Of a DNA stretch of 53,683 bases, positions 8,411-16,264 are shown one piece after another (the stretch's first letter is position 1; the number at the start of each line of letters is the position of its first letter). The translations under genes were made by a program, and so were the position numbers. This DNA comes from an uncultured Methanobrevibacter sp. (GTDB taxonomy: Archaea > Methanobacteriota > Methanobacteria > Methanobacteriales > Methanobacteriaceae), in the NCBI RefSeq assembly GCF_947170395.1, contig NZ_CAMVTE010000016.1, positions 1 to 53,683 on the forward strand. Reading direction: 5' to 3'. The notes beneath the pieces are model-generated. The model worked only from the letters and a program-made list of their open reading frames with translations. It ran no database searches and had not been told where the DNA came from.

Positions 8411-8914
8411 ATGGAAAAAAAATATATGGCAATTGCAGCTGCTGTTATAGTTGTTATAATTGCAATCGTAGCTATTTTTGCAACAGGTATTATCTCAACA
8501 GATAGTTTAATGGGACAGCCACCAGTCGAAAACAAGACTTTTGATTTCGAAGGATGTACATTAGAACTTCCTGAAACTTCTGCTGTTCTTAACTTAACTG
8601 GTAATGAAGACCAAGGTGTCCAATCAACTTTCTACTTAGTAACTGATAATTCAACCAATACTACATTCACTCTTGCAGTTGGATCCGGTTCAAACCTCGT
8701 ACCAACCGCTAATGATTACATTGCTAATTTAGCAAGTCAAGGTTACAATGTTCAAAAAGATGGTGAATATAAAGGTTGGACTATTGTAAAAGATAGTGAT
8801 GAAGACAGCTATACCTATGAGTTAGTCAAAGTTGACGGAAAAGCATACGTCTTCTCCGGTGACGACTTAAACCAATTAAAATCTATTGTAGATACATTTA
8901 AAAAGAAAGACTAA
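8411..8914 (+). CDS. Membrane-anchored extracellular protein, paralogue of the 4141-4626 protein
   Basis: A 167-residue protein with an N-terminal transmembrane anchor (about residues 5-27, alanine/valine/isoleucine-rich) and an exposed domain rich in Asn/Thr. It shares with the 4141 protein the sequence NKTF-FE-GCTLELP and the C-terminal LKSIVDTFK pattern. Codon use looks more uniform than in its neighbours, as in a well-expressed gene. GTGATATC precedes the ATG and a strong hairpin with a T-run follows the stop. No function is known. The single conserved cysteine in GCTL is in both paralogues. Confidence 0.75.
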   Translation: MEKKYMAIAAAVIVVIIAIVAIFATGIISTDSLMGQPPVENKTFDFEGCTLELPETSAVLNLTGNEDQGVQSTFYLVTDNSTNTTFTLAVGSGSNLVPTANDYIANLASQGYNVQKDGEYKGWTIVKDSDEDSYTYELVKVDGKAYVFSGDDLNQLKSIVDTFKKKD

Positions 8915-8947
8915 TGGAGTAACTTAAACTCCATTATTTTTATTTTT
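8913..8947. terminator. Hairpin terminator
   Basis: AATGGAGT / ACTCCATT forms an 8-bp stem around a 7-base loop, followed by ATTTTTATTTTTTT. It lies directly after the anchored-protein gene (ends 8914) and may also serve the converging 8940-9206 gene. Confidence 0.75.
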
Positions 8948-9206
8948 TTATAATTCTTATTACTTTTCTTGCATATATGCGATCCTTTTCTTTAACATCA
9001 TCATCCAAATCATCATAATCAACCCAATAACTGTTCCAGTTATCGACACGTCTGATTTGGCTTTCAACAAAATCCTTATCTGATTTGTCCAATTTTTCAA
9101 TGTCAATCAAATCTATTAGCTTTTTTATATCCTTGCTAACTGATTTTGACCAATCACACCACTGTTCGTGTTCCAGATTGGCCAGTTTTTCTTCAAGCTC
9201 ACTCAT
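8940..9206 (-). CDS. Small RyR-domain-like protein
   Basis: An 88-residue acidic protein. The pattern LEHEQWCDWS near the N-terminus and W-x-x-YWVDYDDL with KEKDRIYARKV near the C-terminus matches the RyR-like domain found in small prokaryotic and phage proteins, as far as I can judge by eye. The ATG at 9206 follows GGTGATTT; the ATG is preferred to the TTG one codon earlier. The gene is divergent from the wHTH gene at 9264, and the two start regions are mirror images. Function unknown; the phage flavour fits an accessory island. Confidence 0.6.
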   Translation of the reverse strand: MSELEEKLANLEHEQWCDWSKSVSKDIKKLIDLIDIEKLDKSDKDFVESQIRRVDNWNSYWVDYDDLDDDVKEKDRIYARKVIRIIKK

Positions 9207-9209
9207 CAA

Positions 9210-9260
9210 ATCACCTATATACTATATTATGAATTAAGTATATAATTAGATATAGGTGAT
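9210..9260. promoter_or_regulatory. Inverted-repeat divergent control region
   Basis: ATCACCTATAT (9210-9220) and ATATAGGTGAT (9250-9260) are perfect inverted copies flanking an AT-rich core. Part of the symmetry comes from the two GGTGAT ribosome binding sites facing outward, but it extends five bases beyond them. The small wHTH protein encoded to the right is an obvious candidate to bind here. Confidence 0.5.
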
Positions 9261-9263
9261 TAT

Positions 9264-9446
9264 ATGGATAACAAAGAAAAAGTTATTGAAGCATTCAGAA
9301 GTTCAGAAGATCCTTTAAACGCCACCAAAGTTAGTGAAATTTCAGGCGTTGAAAAAAAGGAAGTTGACAAAATCATGAAGGAACTGAAAAAGGACGAAAC
9401 TATCGTTTCACCCAAAAGATGTTACTGGACTCTTGCCGAAAAATAG
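9264..9446 (+). CDS. Small winged-helix DNA-binding protein
   Basis: A 60-residue protein that consists of little more than one helix-turn-helix. A helix (KVIEAFRSS) is followed by NATKVSEISGVEKKEVDKIMKEL as the HTH and a basic beta-wing ending CYWTLAEK. Such stand-alone archaeal wHTH proteins act as local regulators. GGTGATTAT precedes the ATG. Its promoter region is an inverted repeat shared with the divergent RyR-like gene, suggesting control of both genes including its own. The target is inferred. Confidence 0.75.
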   Translation: MDNKEKVIEAFRSSEDPLNATKVSEISGVEKKEVDKIMKELKKDETIVSPKRCYWTLAEK

Positions 9447-9589
9447 CATCTCTCAAACCATAATTTTACTTTAATAGTCAATGAATTAAATCAATAGTTG
9501 GGACAAACACTATCATTTTAATTCATTGGCCATTTATTTTTAAATAACAACACCACAATACCAACATCATTAAAGTTCAATATCTATAT

Positions 9590-12500
9590 CTACTTGCCGA
9601 TAATTTCACTTTTTGAAATAGTTGGGCTTTCAGCTTTAGATATAAGGTTTGGTTTTCTTACAAATTTGGTATTGCTTTTCACCGCCTTTTTCATGAATTC
9701 ATATATATCCTCATCATCTTTCTTAAAGCAGCACTGGATAAACTCGGAATTCTTCAAAATCCCTTTGATTTCTTCCTTATCAACCTCATCAAGTTTAATA
9801 TGGTTCATCTCCTCCTTGTCGATAAAGCCATATTCATCCCAAATCAGGTATTCTTTAGACCCCAATTCCTTTTTAAGTTTTTTGTGAAGCCAATTTTTTG
9901 AAATTCCCATCGACATTGCATGTCTGTATGCCATGACTCTCGGTATTATGACTCCCGTTTCAAAAATCCTTGCAAAATCCTCATAAATTTCATCTTCATT
10001 TTTACCCTTTTCATACCATTCATATACATCTTCAACATCAACGCCCAACCTTCTGGCAATTTTTTCTCCTGAGGTTTTGTTTTTTTCTATTTCACCGATA
10101 ATGATTTCAAATCTTTCATCAAAAACAATTTTTTCAATTTTCTTTTCATTTTCTGCATATTCCTCCTTGCTCAGACATGAATTTTTAAATGCAATCTTAC
10201 CTGATTTATGAGCCAAAATTGCCTGGCTGAAGAGCTTAAGCTTTAAGTCAAGAAAAGATTCATAAAACCGTTTGAACTTTCCATCTCCGGATTTGCCCAA
10301 TTCATAATAGTATTGCAATTCATTTTCTGAAATTCTGGAAACCTTGATTGCTTTATTGAATGGTTTGTTTTTGAATGCATCAAGAAACTTATCAAGCAAA
10401 TCTGGAATTACCTTATCTTCATATAGCTCAAATATTTCAACGAACCTTACAAATCCGCTTTTACCCCTATCGATAAACTCATCGATTGTTTTAATGGATA
10501 CATCATAGATTTCAGATACCTCATTTTTGGATTTCAACTGCCTGAAACCGTCAATAACCAATTCTATTTCCATCTGCTCGTTGGCCTTTTTAAATTCATT
10601 GAACAGCGCAAGCTCTGAGTGGTTTAGCCATTTATCAATGAAATTATTGGAAAGGCCAACTTCTTTGGCTGAATCGGGTTTGTTCTTACCGTTTTTTCTA
10701 GACTTGATATACTTGTCCATAAGCAATTCAGTAGTCTTTCGGTAAAATTCTGTTGGATTTTCGTTTGAAATGTATCTGTCCTGGTCTTTAATGTACCATT
10801 TGTGGAATTCCTTTTGTGTTATTTCACATTTCTGAATTGCATTGTAGAAATCATAGCTTAAAAGAAGCTTTGGAAGGAGTTTTTTTCTGTTTGCAACATA
10901 TTCCTCATCAAACCTATTGTGGAAATTGCTATTTTCACGTTTGCTGTTGTTGTAAATCATTGAAAATTCCTGCGGTGTAAGATTTGCTGCCCTTATGGCC
11001 TCACGTTTGCTTTTGCCGTCCTTGAGGGCATTGATGATCTTTCCTCTTTTTACCAGATTTGATGTTATTTCGGCATTTCTCTGTTTGAAGTCCCTTACGA
11101 TTTCAAATTCGTCATGCATTAACCATGATTTAACCATCTTTTTTGGAATGTTCATCTTTTTGAGGACATGATTTTTGCTGAGACCTTTTATCCTGTAATT
11201 GAGATACTGGTTCATGAGTATTTCGGTGGTTCTTATGTAGAATTCAAAATAGTCCATTTCATCGGGATTGTACCATTTGTAGAAATCACCTTTCGTGATT
11301 TTGCTTATCCTGATTGCCTTTGTGAGGTTGTTGTTTCGGATATGTTTTAAAAATGTCTTTTGCCTTTTTTGAGTGTATTCAATATCAAATCTTTTGTAGA
11401 ACTCATCGTCATCCTTTTTAGATAAGTAATAAATTTTATTGAATTCCTTTTCGCTCATTCCTGATAGTGATATTGCTTCGGTTAGTGTTTTGTTCCTTTT
11501 TATTTCTTTGATTAACAATTCCTTTTTGATTTCTGTAGTTTTGTTTATGAAATCCGCACTCATGAAGTTATTGAGCCAAAAATCATATATTTCGTCTGAA
11601 ATATGGAGTTTCCTTTTGATTTTTTCCTCATCCATGTTTATTTTCCTATATCTGAAATAGTCATTAATCAGCAGCTCATTGAAGAGTATGAATCCCTCAT
11701 TCAATTCTCCATCAAGAAAATCCCGTTTTTTGTTTTCAAACCATTCCTTCATGTTAAAATCATCCATGAAGGAAAGTTTTATGCTTTTTTTGATGTTTTC
11801 AAATTTCAGCAGATTATCTTCAAAATTCCTTTCGATTTTGAGACGCACCAGCCTGTAGAATTCAACATATGGCTTTTGGTTAATGCCTCCTTTCCAGTAT
11901 GCCATTGTTTCTTTTATTTCCTGAGTGTCCATTTCATTTTTATAGAATTTGGTTATAAGCAATCCTATTTCTATGTATTCATCAATCTCACGAAGGTATT
12001 TTTTAAACTCATCATCGTTAATGTAGTAGAAATCCCCCTTTTTTAACAGGATATTCTGTCTTGAAAGGCTAACCAGAAGCGAAATTACCTCGCTTTCAGA
12101 CAAGCCATAATTCATCAAATCCCTTTTGGAAAAGGCTGATTTTTCAAATGAATTCCTGATTCCCACCAGAAGGTTTGCATTTTCAATCTGTCTGTTGCAT
12201 TCCTCACACATATTTGACTGGGAGCTTTGGTTTTTGCATCCGCATATTATGCAGTTATCAAAACTGATTATCTTATCTTCGGGTTTTTTATAATCGGGAA
12301 TGTCCTGGTCCATGTTTGTGTCAAAAAAATCCCTGAAGTATTTTTTTGCAATAAAATAAAGCCTTTTGTGCAGGTCAAAAGCAAGTTTGCCTTCATCTTC
12401 TATGCTTTTTACGTTTTTGTGGATTCTGTTTCTTAGGTTATATGCATCCTGAAGCTTGTTTTTATAGATGTAGGATATTATTCCCAATCTGTAGAGGTTA

Positions 12501-12700
12501 TCGATCTTTTTATAAAATGATATCAGATTGCGTTCAAGCTTGTTTTTTGATAACCTGTAGATGTCATTTACAAGGGTTTCCAGAAATAACGTTGCATCTG
12601 CAGTAACCGCTCTTGGAGAACTTATTACATCCTCCTCAAGCTTCATTCCTATTTCATACAGCTCGTTGTTGTGGCCTTTTAAAAAGTCAAAATTTGTCAT
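9590..12700 (-). CDS. Large HTH-repeat protein with DUF4145-like N-terminus and zinc ribbon
   Basis: A 1036-residue soluble protein. Residues 1-125 resemble the DUF4145-type helical domain seen at the N-terminus of restriction and other defence proteins (EIGMKLEEDVISSPRAVTADA, then YNLRNRIHKN). Residues 150-168 form a zinc ribbon (CIIC ... CEEC). From about 390 to 915 there are at least six repeated helical units of the type Lys-rich helix, Ala-Ile, short turn, (E/D)F--WY or IY, Phe-containing helix, for example around 403-433, 456-490, 563-597, 618-655, 777-812 and 870-908. Each looks like a homeodomain-like HTH. GAGGTGC precedes the ATG. The gene is alone. I know no characterised relative; binding of repetitive or long DNA/RNA is inferred. 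Confidence 0.75.
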   Translation of the reverse strand: MTNFDFLKGHNNELYEIGMKLEEDVISSPRAVTADATLFLETLVNDIYRLSKNKLERNLISFYKKIDNLYRLGIISYIYKNKLQDAYNLRNRIHKNVKSIEDEGKLAFDLHKRLYFIAKKYFRDFFDTNMDQDIPDYKKPEDKIISFDNCIICGCKNQSSQSNMCEECNRQIENANLLVGIRNSFEKSAFSKRDLMNYGLSESEVISLLVSLSRQNILLKKGDFYYINDDEFKKYLREIDEYIEIGLLITKFYKNEMDTQEIKETMAYWKGGINQKPYVEFYRLVRLKIERNFEDNLLKFENIKKSIKLSFMDDFNMKEWFENKKRDFLDGELNEGFILFNELLINDYFRYRKINMDEEKIKRKLHISDEIYDFWLNNFMSADFINKTTEIKKELLIKEIKRNKTLTEAISLSGMSEKEFNKIYYLSKKDDDEFYKRFDIEYTQKRQKTFLKHIRNNNLTKAIRISKITKGDFYKWYNPDEMDYFEFYIRTTEILMNQYLNYRIKGLSKNHVLKKMNIPKKMVKSWLMHDEFEIVRDFKQRNAEITSNLVKRGKIINALKDGKSKREAIRAANLTPQEFSMIYNNSKRENSNFHNRFDEEYVANRKKLLPKLLLSYDFYNAIQKCEITQKEFHKWYIKDQDRYISNENPTEFYRKTTELLMDKYIKSRKNGKNKPDSAKEVGLSNNFIDKWLNHSELALFNEFKKANEQMEIELVIDGFRQLKSKNEVSEIYDVSIKTIDEFIDRGKSGFVRFVEIFELYEDKVIPDLLDKFLDAFKNKPFNKAIKVSRISENELQYYYELGKSGDGKFKRFYESFLDLKLKLFSQAILAHKSGKIAFKNSCLSKEEYAENEKKIEKIVFDERFEIIIGEIEKNKTSGEKIARRLGVDVEDVYEWYEKGKNEDEIYEDFARIFETGVIIPRVMAYRHAMSMGISKNWLHKKLKKELGSKEYLIWDEYGFIDKEEMNHIKLDEVDKEEIKGILKNSEFIQCCFKKDDEDIYEFMKKAVKSNTKFVRKPNLISKAESPTISKSEIIGK

Positions 12701-12917
12701 TTAAATAGCACCTCGTTTTTTAAAAATCATTATATTTCATGTTTAATGCTATTTGACAAATTATATTTAAGCATTTGAATGATTAAAAGCAATATTGATG
12801 TTAATTTGTAATTTTACAAGTTTAAATCCATATTTATTATATTTTAAAATTTGTGCAAATCTATAAAAAACAGTAACACAAAATAATTTAGTATATATAA
12901 AATTGTTTAGGGTTATC

Positions 12918-13538
12918 ATGATTATTGAGAAACTGTTTAAATGGAATCGATTTAGCCGTAAATTTGTTATATGGTATTTAAGTCGAAGGGAAGGTGGAGA
13001 ATGGAGATCACCAAAACTTAGACAACTCTTTAAATCCTACAAATCAATCGATGCCGGTTTCGCATCCTACGGATGGGCCCGTGAATATATAGATGGACCT
13101 TTAAAAATAGGAAAATATGTAAGCATAGGCCATAACTTCAGAAGGATATCCCTAAATCATCCAACAGATGGCGTTACAACCCATCCCTGCTGGTTCAATC
13201 CATCCTTTGGCTGGGTCGACAGGGATTTCAGAAAACGCTCCAAACTCACCATAGGCAATGACGTATGGATAGCCGACAATGTAACCATCTTACCATCATG
13301 CAAATCAATAGGCAACGGCGCCGTTATTGCAGCGGGTTCTGTTGTAACCAAGGATGTACCTCCATATGAGATATGGGCAGGAGTGCCAGCAAAGTTATTG
13401 AAAAGGCGTTTTGATGAAGAAACATCAGAAAAACTAAACAGAACCAATTGGTGGGATTTAACAGAAGAGGAACTTAAAGACCATCTCGATGATTTTTCAA
13501 ATCCACAAGACTTCATTAATAATTTTTCAAAAAAATAA
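12918..13538 (+). CDS. Hexapeptide-repeat acyltransferase (CatB/Vat-like)
   Basis: A 206-residue left-handed beta-helix acyltransferase. The hexapeptide turns are clear in KIGKYVSIGHNFRR and in IGNDVWIADNVTILPS followed by IGNGAVIAAGSVVTKDVP, with the acyl-CoA-binding end AGVPAKLLKRRF. The region around NHPTDG contains the histidine expected to be catalytic in xenobiotic acetyltransferases. Such enzymes acetylate sugars of surface polysaccharides or antibiotics. I chose the ATG at 12918 (after GGGTTATC) over a TTG five codons upstream. It has no operon partner; the acceptor is unknown. Confidence 0.85.
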   Translation: MIIEKLFKWNRFSRKFVIWYLSRREGGEWRSPKLRQLFKSYKSIDAGFASYGWAREYIDGPLKIGKYVSIGHNFRRISLNHPTDGVTTHPCWFNPSFGWVDRDFRKRSKLTIGNDVWIADNVTILPSCKSIGNGAVIAAGSVVTKDVPPYEIWAGVPAKLLKRRFDEETSEKLNRTNWWDLTEEELKDHLDDFSNPQDFINNFSKK

Positions 13539-13656
13539 TTTCCAATTTTTCTTTTTCCATAAAGCTTTTTCTTTCAGCTATTTATATTAAAGTTGAAACA
13601 GAGTAGTTACTTGAAGGGTTCAAATCACTTCATTAATAATTTAAGGAGGTAAACAA

Positions 13657-14313
13657 ATGGGTAATTTAAATGATTTGAAAAATGTAACTACTGTTAAATC
13701 ATTCAAAAGTTTAAATGACAGCAGTGAAGTTGACATGGATTTGGTCTTTGTTCTCGACAAAAGCGGATCCATGTGGGATGTTGAAAAGGATACTATCGGT
13801 GGATTCAATTCCTTCATTAGAAGGGAAAAGGAAAATGGTAAAAACACCCGTGTAACATTAGTATTATTCGATGATGAATACCATATTTTATACACCAGAA
13901 AACCTATTGATGAAGTTAGTGAGCTTACAAGTGATGAGTATTACGCCAGCGGCTGTACCGCACTTCTTGATGCAATCGGAAGAACAATCATGTCTTTGGA
14001 TGGCGAAGTGGCCAAAAAGGTAATGTTTGTAATTACAACCGACGGGCTTGAAAATGCCTCCACTCAATTCAAAAGAAAGGACGTAAAGAAACTCATCGAA
14101 AGCCATGACTGGGAGTTTCTCTTCATCGGTGCAGACATTGACTCCTATTCAGAGGCACAATCCCTTGGAATCACCGGAAAACGTGCTGCAAATTATGAAA
14201 AATCATCTGCAGGATTGGGAACATTGTTCAGTTCCGTTTCAAGGTTCAGATATGCATATGATACCGACTCCAAGGAAGAAATGGACAGAGGCTGGAAAGA
14301 AGATTTGGACTGA
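13657..14313 (+). CDS. von Willebrand factor A domain protein
   Basis: A cytoplasmic 218-residue single-domain vWA protein. The metal-ion-dependent adhesion site is intact: DKSGSM at about residues 34-39, a threonine in ASGCTALLDAIG (about 105) and aspartate in ITTDGLENAS (about 130). There is no signal peptide or membrane segment. Free-standing proteins of this class, related to TerY, act as protein-interaction modules. The RBS AAGGAGGT is the strongest in the window, suggesting high translation. It has its own promoter (TATTTATATT about 70 bases upstream) and no obvious partner nearby. Confidence 0.85.
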   Translation: MGNLNDLKNVTTVKSFKSLNDSSEVDMDLVFVLDKSGSMWDVEKDTIGGFNSFIRREKENGKNTRVTLVLFDDEYHILYTRKPIDEVSELTSDEYYASGCTALLDAIGRTIMSLDGEVAKKVMFVITTDGLENASTQFKRKDVKKLIESHDWEFLFIGADIDSYSEAQSLGITGKRAANYEKSSAGLGTLFSSVSRFRYAYDTDSKEEMDRGWKEDLD

Positions 14314-14346
14314 TTTGTCTAAATCTTTATTTTTTTTAAAATTTAC

Positions 14347-14379
14347 ACTGTTTCAAAAATAACTGTTTCATTAGAAACA
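14347..14379. promoter_or_regulatory. Candidate MarR operator
   Basis: TGTTTC-ATTA-GAAACA (14364-14379) is an inverted repeat just upstream of the TATA-like TTTATATT in front of the MarR gene. A half-site ACTGTTTCA occurs twice, 15 bases apart (14347-14355 and 14362-14370). This is the expected size and place for a MarR dimer site. Confidence 0.55.
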
Positions 14380-14421
14380 TTTATATTCTTTTTTTAATAT
14401 ATCTTAATTCAGGTGATGATG

Positions 14422-14865
14422 ATGGATGAAGAAATTTCCCAAAATCTTGTTAAAAATTCCCCATTTATTGCATGGATTCATAACATATCCCTGAATCAGC
14501 AGAAATACATGAAATCAAAGATAGATGATTTCGAATTTGATCATAATATGCGATATATCATTTTCATATATGACAATCCGAACTGCTCTCAGGAAGATAT
14601 TGTAAACATGTTTGGCCAAAGCAAAGGAAACATAGCCAAGGTATTGAGGAAATTCGAGGACGACGGATACATTGAAAGGCAGATAAATCCCGATAACAGA
14701 AGAAAATACATGCTGAATACAACAAAAAAAGGCAGTGAAATAGTTCCAAAAATCAGAAAGATTTCAAAGGAATGGGAAGCTGAAGTTGGAATAAGCGATG
14801 ACGATATCGAATTAAGAAAGAGGATAATGGAAATTGCCATCAATGGAATGAAACTGATTGAGTGA
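14422..14865 (+). CDS. MarR family transcriptional regulator
   Basis: A 147-residue winged-helix regulator. Dimerisation helices at both ends flank the HTH (CSQEDIVNMFGQSKGNIAKVLRKFEDDGYI) and wing (RQINPDNRRKYMLNTTKKG). It is located immediately before two MFS pumps (5-base gap), the classic layout for a drug-responsive repressor of efflux genes. Four consecutive candidate starts (GTG and three ATGs from 14413) follow AGGTGAT; I chose the last because spacing from GGTGA is then 5 bases. A palindrome in its promoter suggests autoregulation. Ligand unknown. Confidence 0.9.
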   Translation: MDEEISQNLVKNSPFIAWIHNISLNQQKYMKSKIDDFEFDHNMRYIIFIYDNPNCSQEDIVNMFGQSKGNIAKVLRKFEDDGYIERQINPDNRRKYMLNTTKKGSEIVPKIRKISKEWEAEVGISDDDIELRKRIMEIAINGMKLIE

Positions 14866-14869
14866 TATT

Positions 14870-16249
14870 ATGAAATTTGACCTTGAAACTTCAGTGGTAT
14901 TCGTATCATTTATTACATCATTTTTCGCAGTATTTTTATCAGCAGGAATCGTTCTGGGAGTGCCGTCAATAGCCAGTGAATTTGGAATGAATAATATCAT
15001 TCAAAACTGGATTCCGACAATAGCTCTGCTTGTTATTGCCGTATTTACACTTCCTGCAGGACAGATTTCAGGAAAATATGGTGTTAAAAAATCATTAATC
15101 GCCGGCGTAATCATTTTTATTATAGCTTCAATTGGAGCTAGCTTATCTTTTTCAACCGAAACATTTCTTATATTTAGAGTAATGCAGGGAATTGGAATTG
15201 CATTTCTAAATGTGTCTGCAATGGCCATGGTGGTGCAGGCAGTAAAACCGCAAAACAGAGGAAAAGCACTGGGATTTACAGTCACAGGAATTTATTTGGC
15301 AGGATCCCTTTCACCAGTATTATGCGGATTTCTGGTATATAATCTCGGATGGAGGTCAATGTTTTACTTTGTAATTCCATTCCTGATATTGTGTCTGATA
15401 CTTATGAAGTGGAAAATTCCCGGCGAATGGAAAACTTATGAAAACAATGAAATCGATAAAATCGGATATGTCTTATATGGATTCGGCATTTTACTTTTCA
15501 TTTACGGGTTTACCAATTTGATAAACATTTATGGAATTGTTAGTGTTGTTCTGGGAGTTATTTTACTGGTTATTTTTACCTTTTGGGAGTTGAAAGCTGA
15601 AAGCCCTGCATTTAATATTAATCTATTTAAAAACATGAAGTTCACCTCATCCAATATTGCGGCATTATGCAGTTATCTTGCAATTGCTGCAATAACAACA
15701 ATACTGAATTATCATTTCCAGTATGTTAGAGGCTGGAACGCTCAGCTTTCAGGACTCATGTTAATAATAACTCCAATAATAATGGCCATAATGGCTCCTA
15801 ATGCAGGTAAACTTTCAGATAAGATTCATCCGCAAAAGCTGGCGGCCATTGGTATGGGAATAGCTACAATAACTTTAATAATTTTAATATTTTTGGATGC
15901 AAATACTCCAATTTATCTAATCGTCATTGCAATGATATTGCAGGGAATTGGAATGGGACTGTTTACAACCCCAAATACCAATGCCATTATGAGTTCTGTT
16001 CCTCCAAACGAAACTCCTAATGCCTCTGCAGCACAGTCTGCAATGAGAACAATTGGACAGACCATGAGCCTGGGGCTTTTAACACTCATATTTGCATGGA
16101 TAATGGGCAGCTTAAAGCTTTCATCACAATATGCAGCCATGATTGTTCAGGCATCACAGCTTATCTGTTTGATATGCACTGTCATTTGCATAGTTGCAAT
16201 ATTTGCATCATTGGTGGGAATAAAATCAAAAGATTCGTTCAACATATAA
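14870..16249 (+). CDS. MFS drug efflux transporter (DHA2/EmrB-QacA type), first copy
   Basis: A 459-residue integral membrane protein with about 14 hydrophobic helices. Recognisable MFS signatures are GVPSIASEFGM at the end of helix 1, the loop 2-3 motif GQISGKYGVKK, and motif C-like GIYLAGSLSPVLCGFL in helix 5. It exports small hydrophobic compounds by proton exchange in well-studied relatives. The ATG at 14870 lies 5 bases after the MarR stop; an in-frame TTG at 14858 is less likely because the paralogue begins at the same MKFDLET. It is roughly two-thirds identical to the next gene, so the pair is a tandem duplication. Confidence 0.9.
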   Translation: MKFDLETSVVFVSFITSFFAVFLSAGIVLGVPSIASEFGMNNIIQNWIPTIALLVIAVFTLPAGQISGKYGVKKSLIAGVIIFIIASIGASLSFSTETFLIFRVMQGIGIAFLNVSAMAMVVQAVKPQNRGKALGFTVTGIYLAGSLSPVLCGFLVYNLGWRSMFYFVIPFLILCLILMKWKIPGEWKTYENNEIDKIGYVLYGFGILLFIYGFTNLINIYGIVSVVLGVILLVIFTFWELKAESPAFNINLFKNMKFTSSNIAALCSYLAIAAITTILNYHFQYVRGWNAQLSGLMLIITPIIMAIMAPNAGKLSDKIHPQKLAAIGMGIATITLIILIFLDANTPIYLIVIAMILQGIGMGLFTTPNTNAIMSSVPPNETPNASAAQSAMRTIGQTMSLGLLTLIFAWIMGSLKLSSQYAAMIVQASQLICLICTVICIVAIFASLVGIKSKDSFNI

Positions 16250-16264
16250 AAAGAGGGATAAATT

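Noticed and set aside
11603-12046. Several plus-strand frames of 60-150 codons inside the 1036-residue gene
   Set aside because: They are hydrophobic antisense readings of Lys/Glu-rich coding DNA and have no RBS or motif.
14858-16249. Using the TTG at 14858 as start of the first MFS gene, overlapping MarR
   Set aside because: The paralogue begins exactly at MKFDLET, matching the ATG at 14870.
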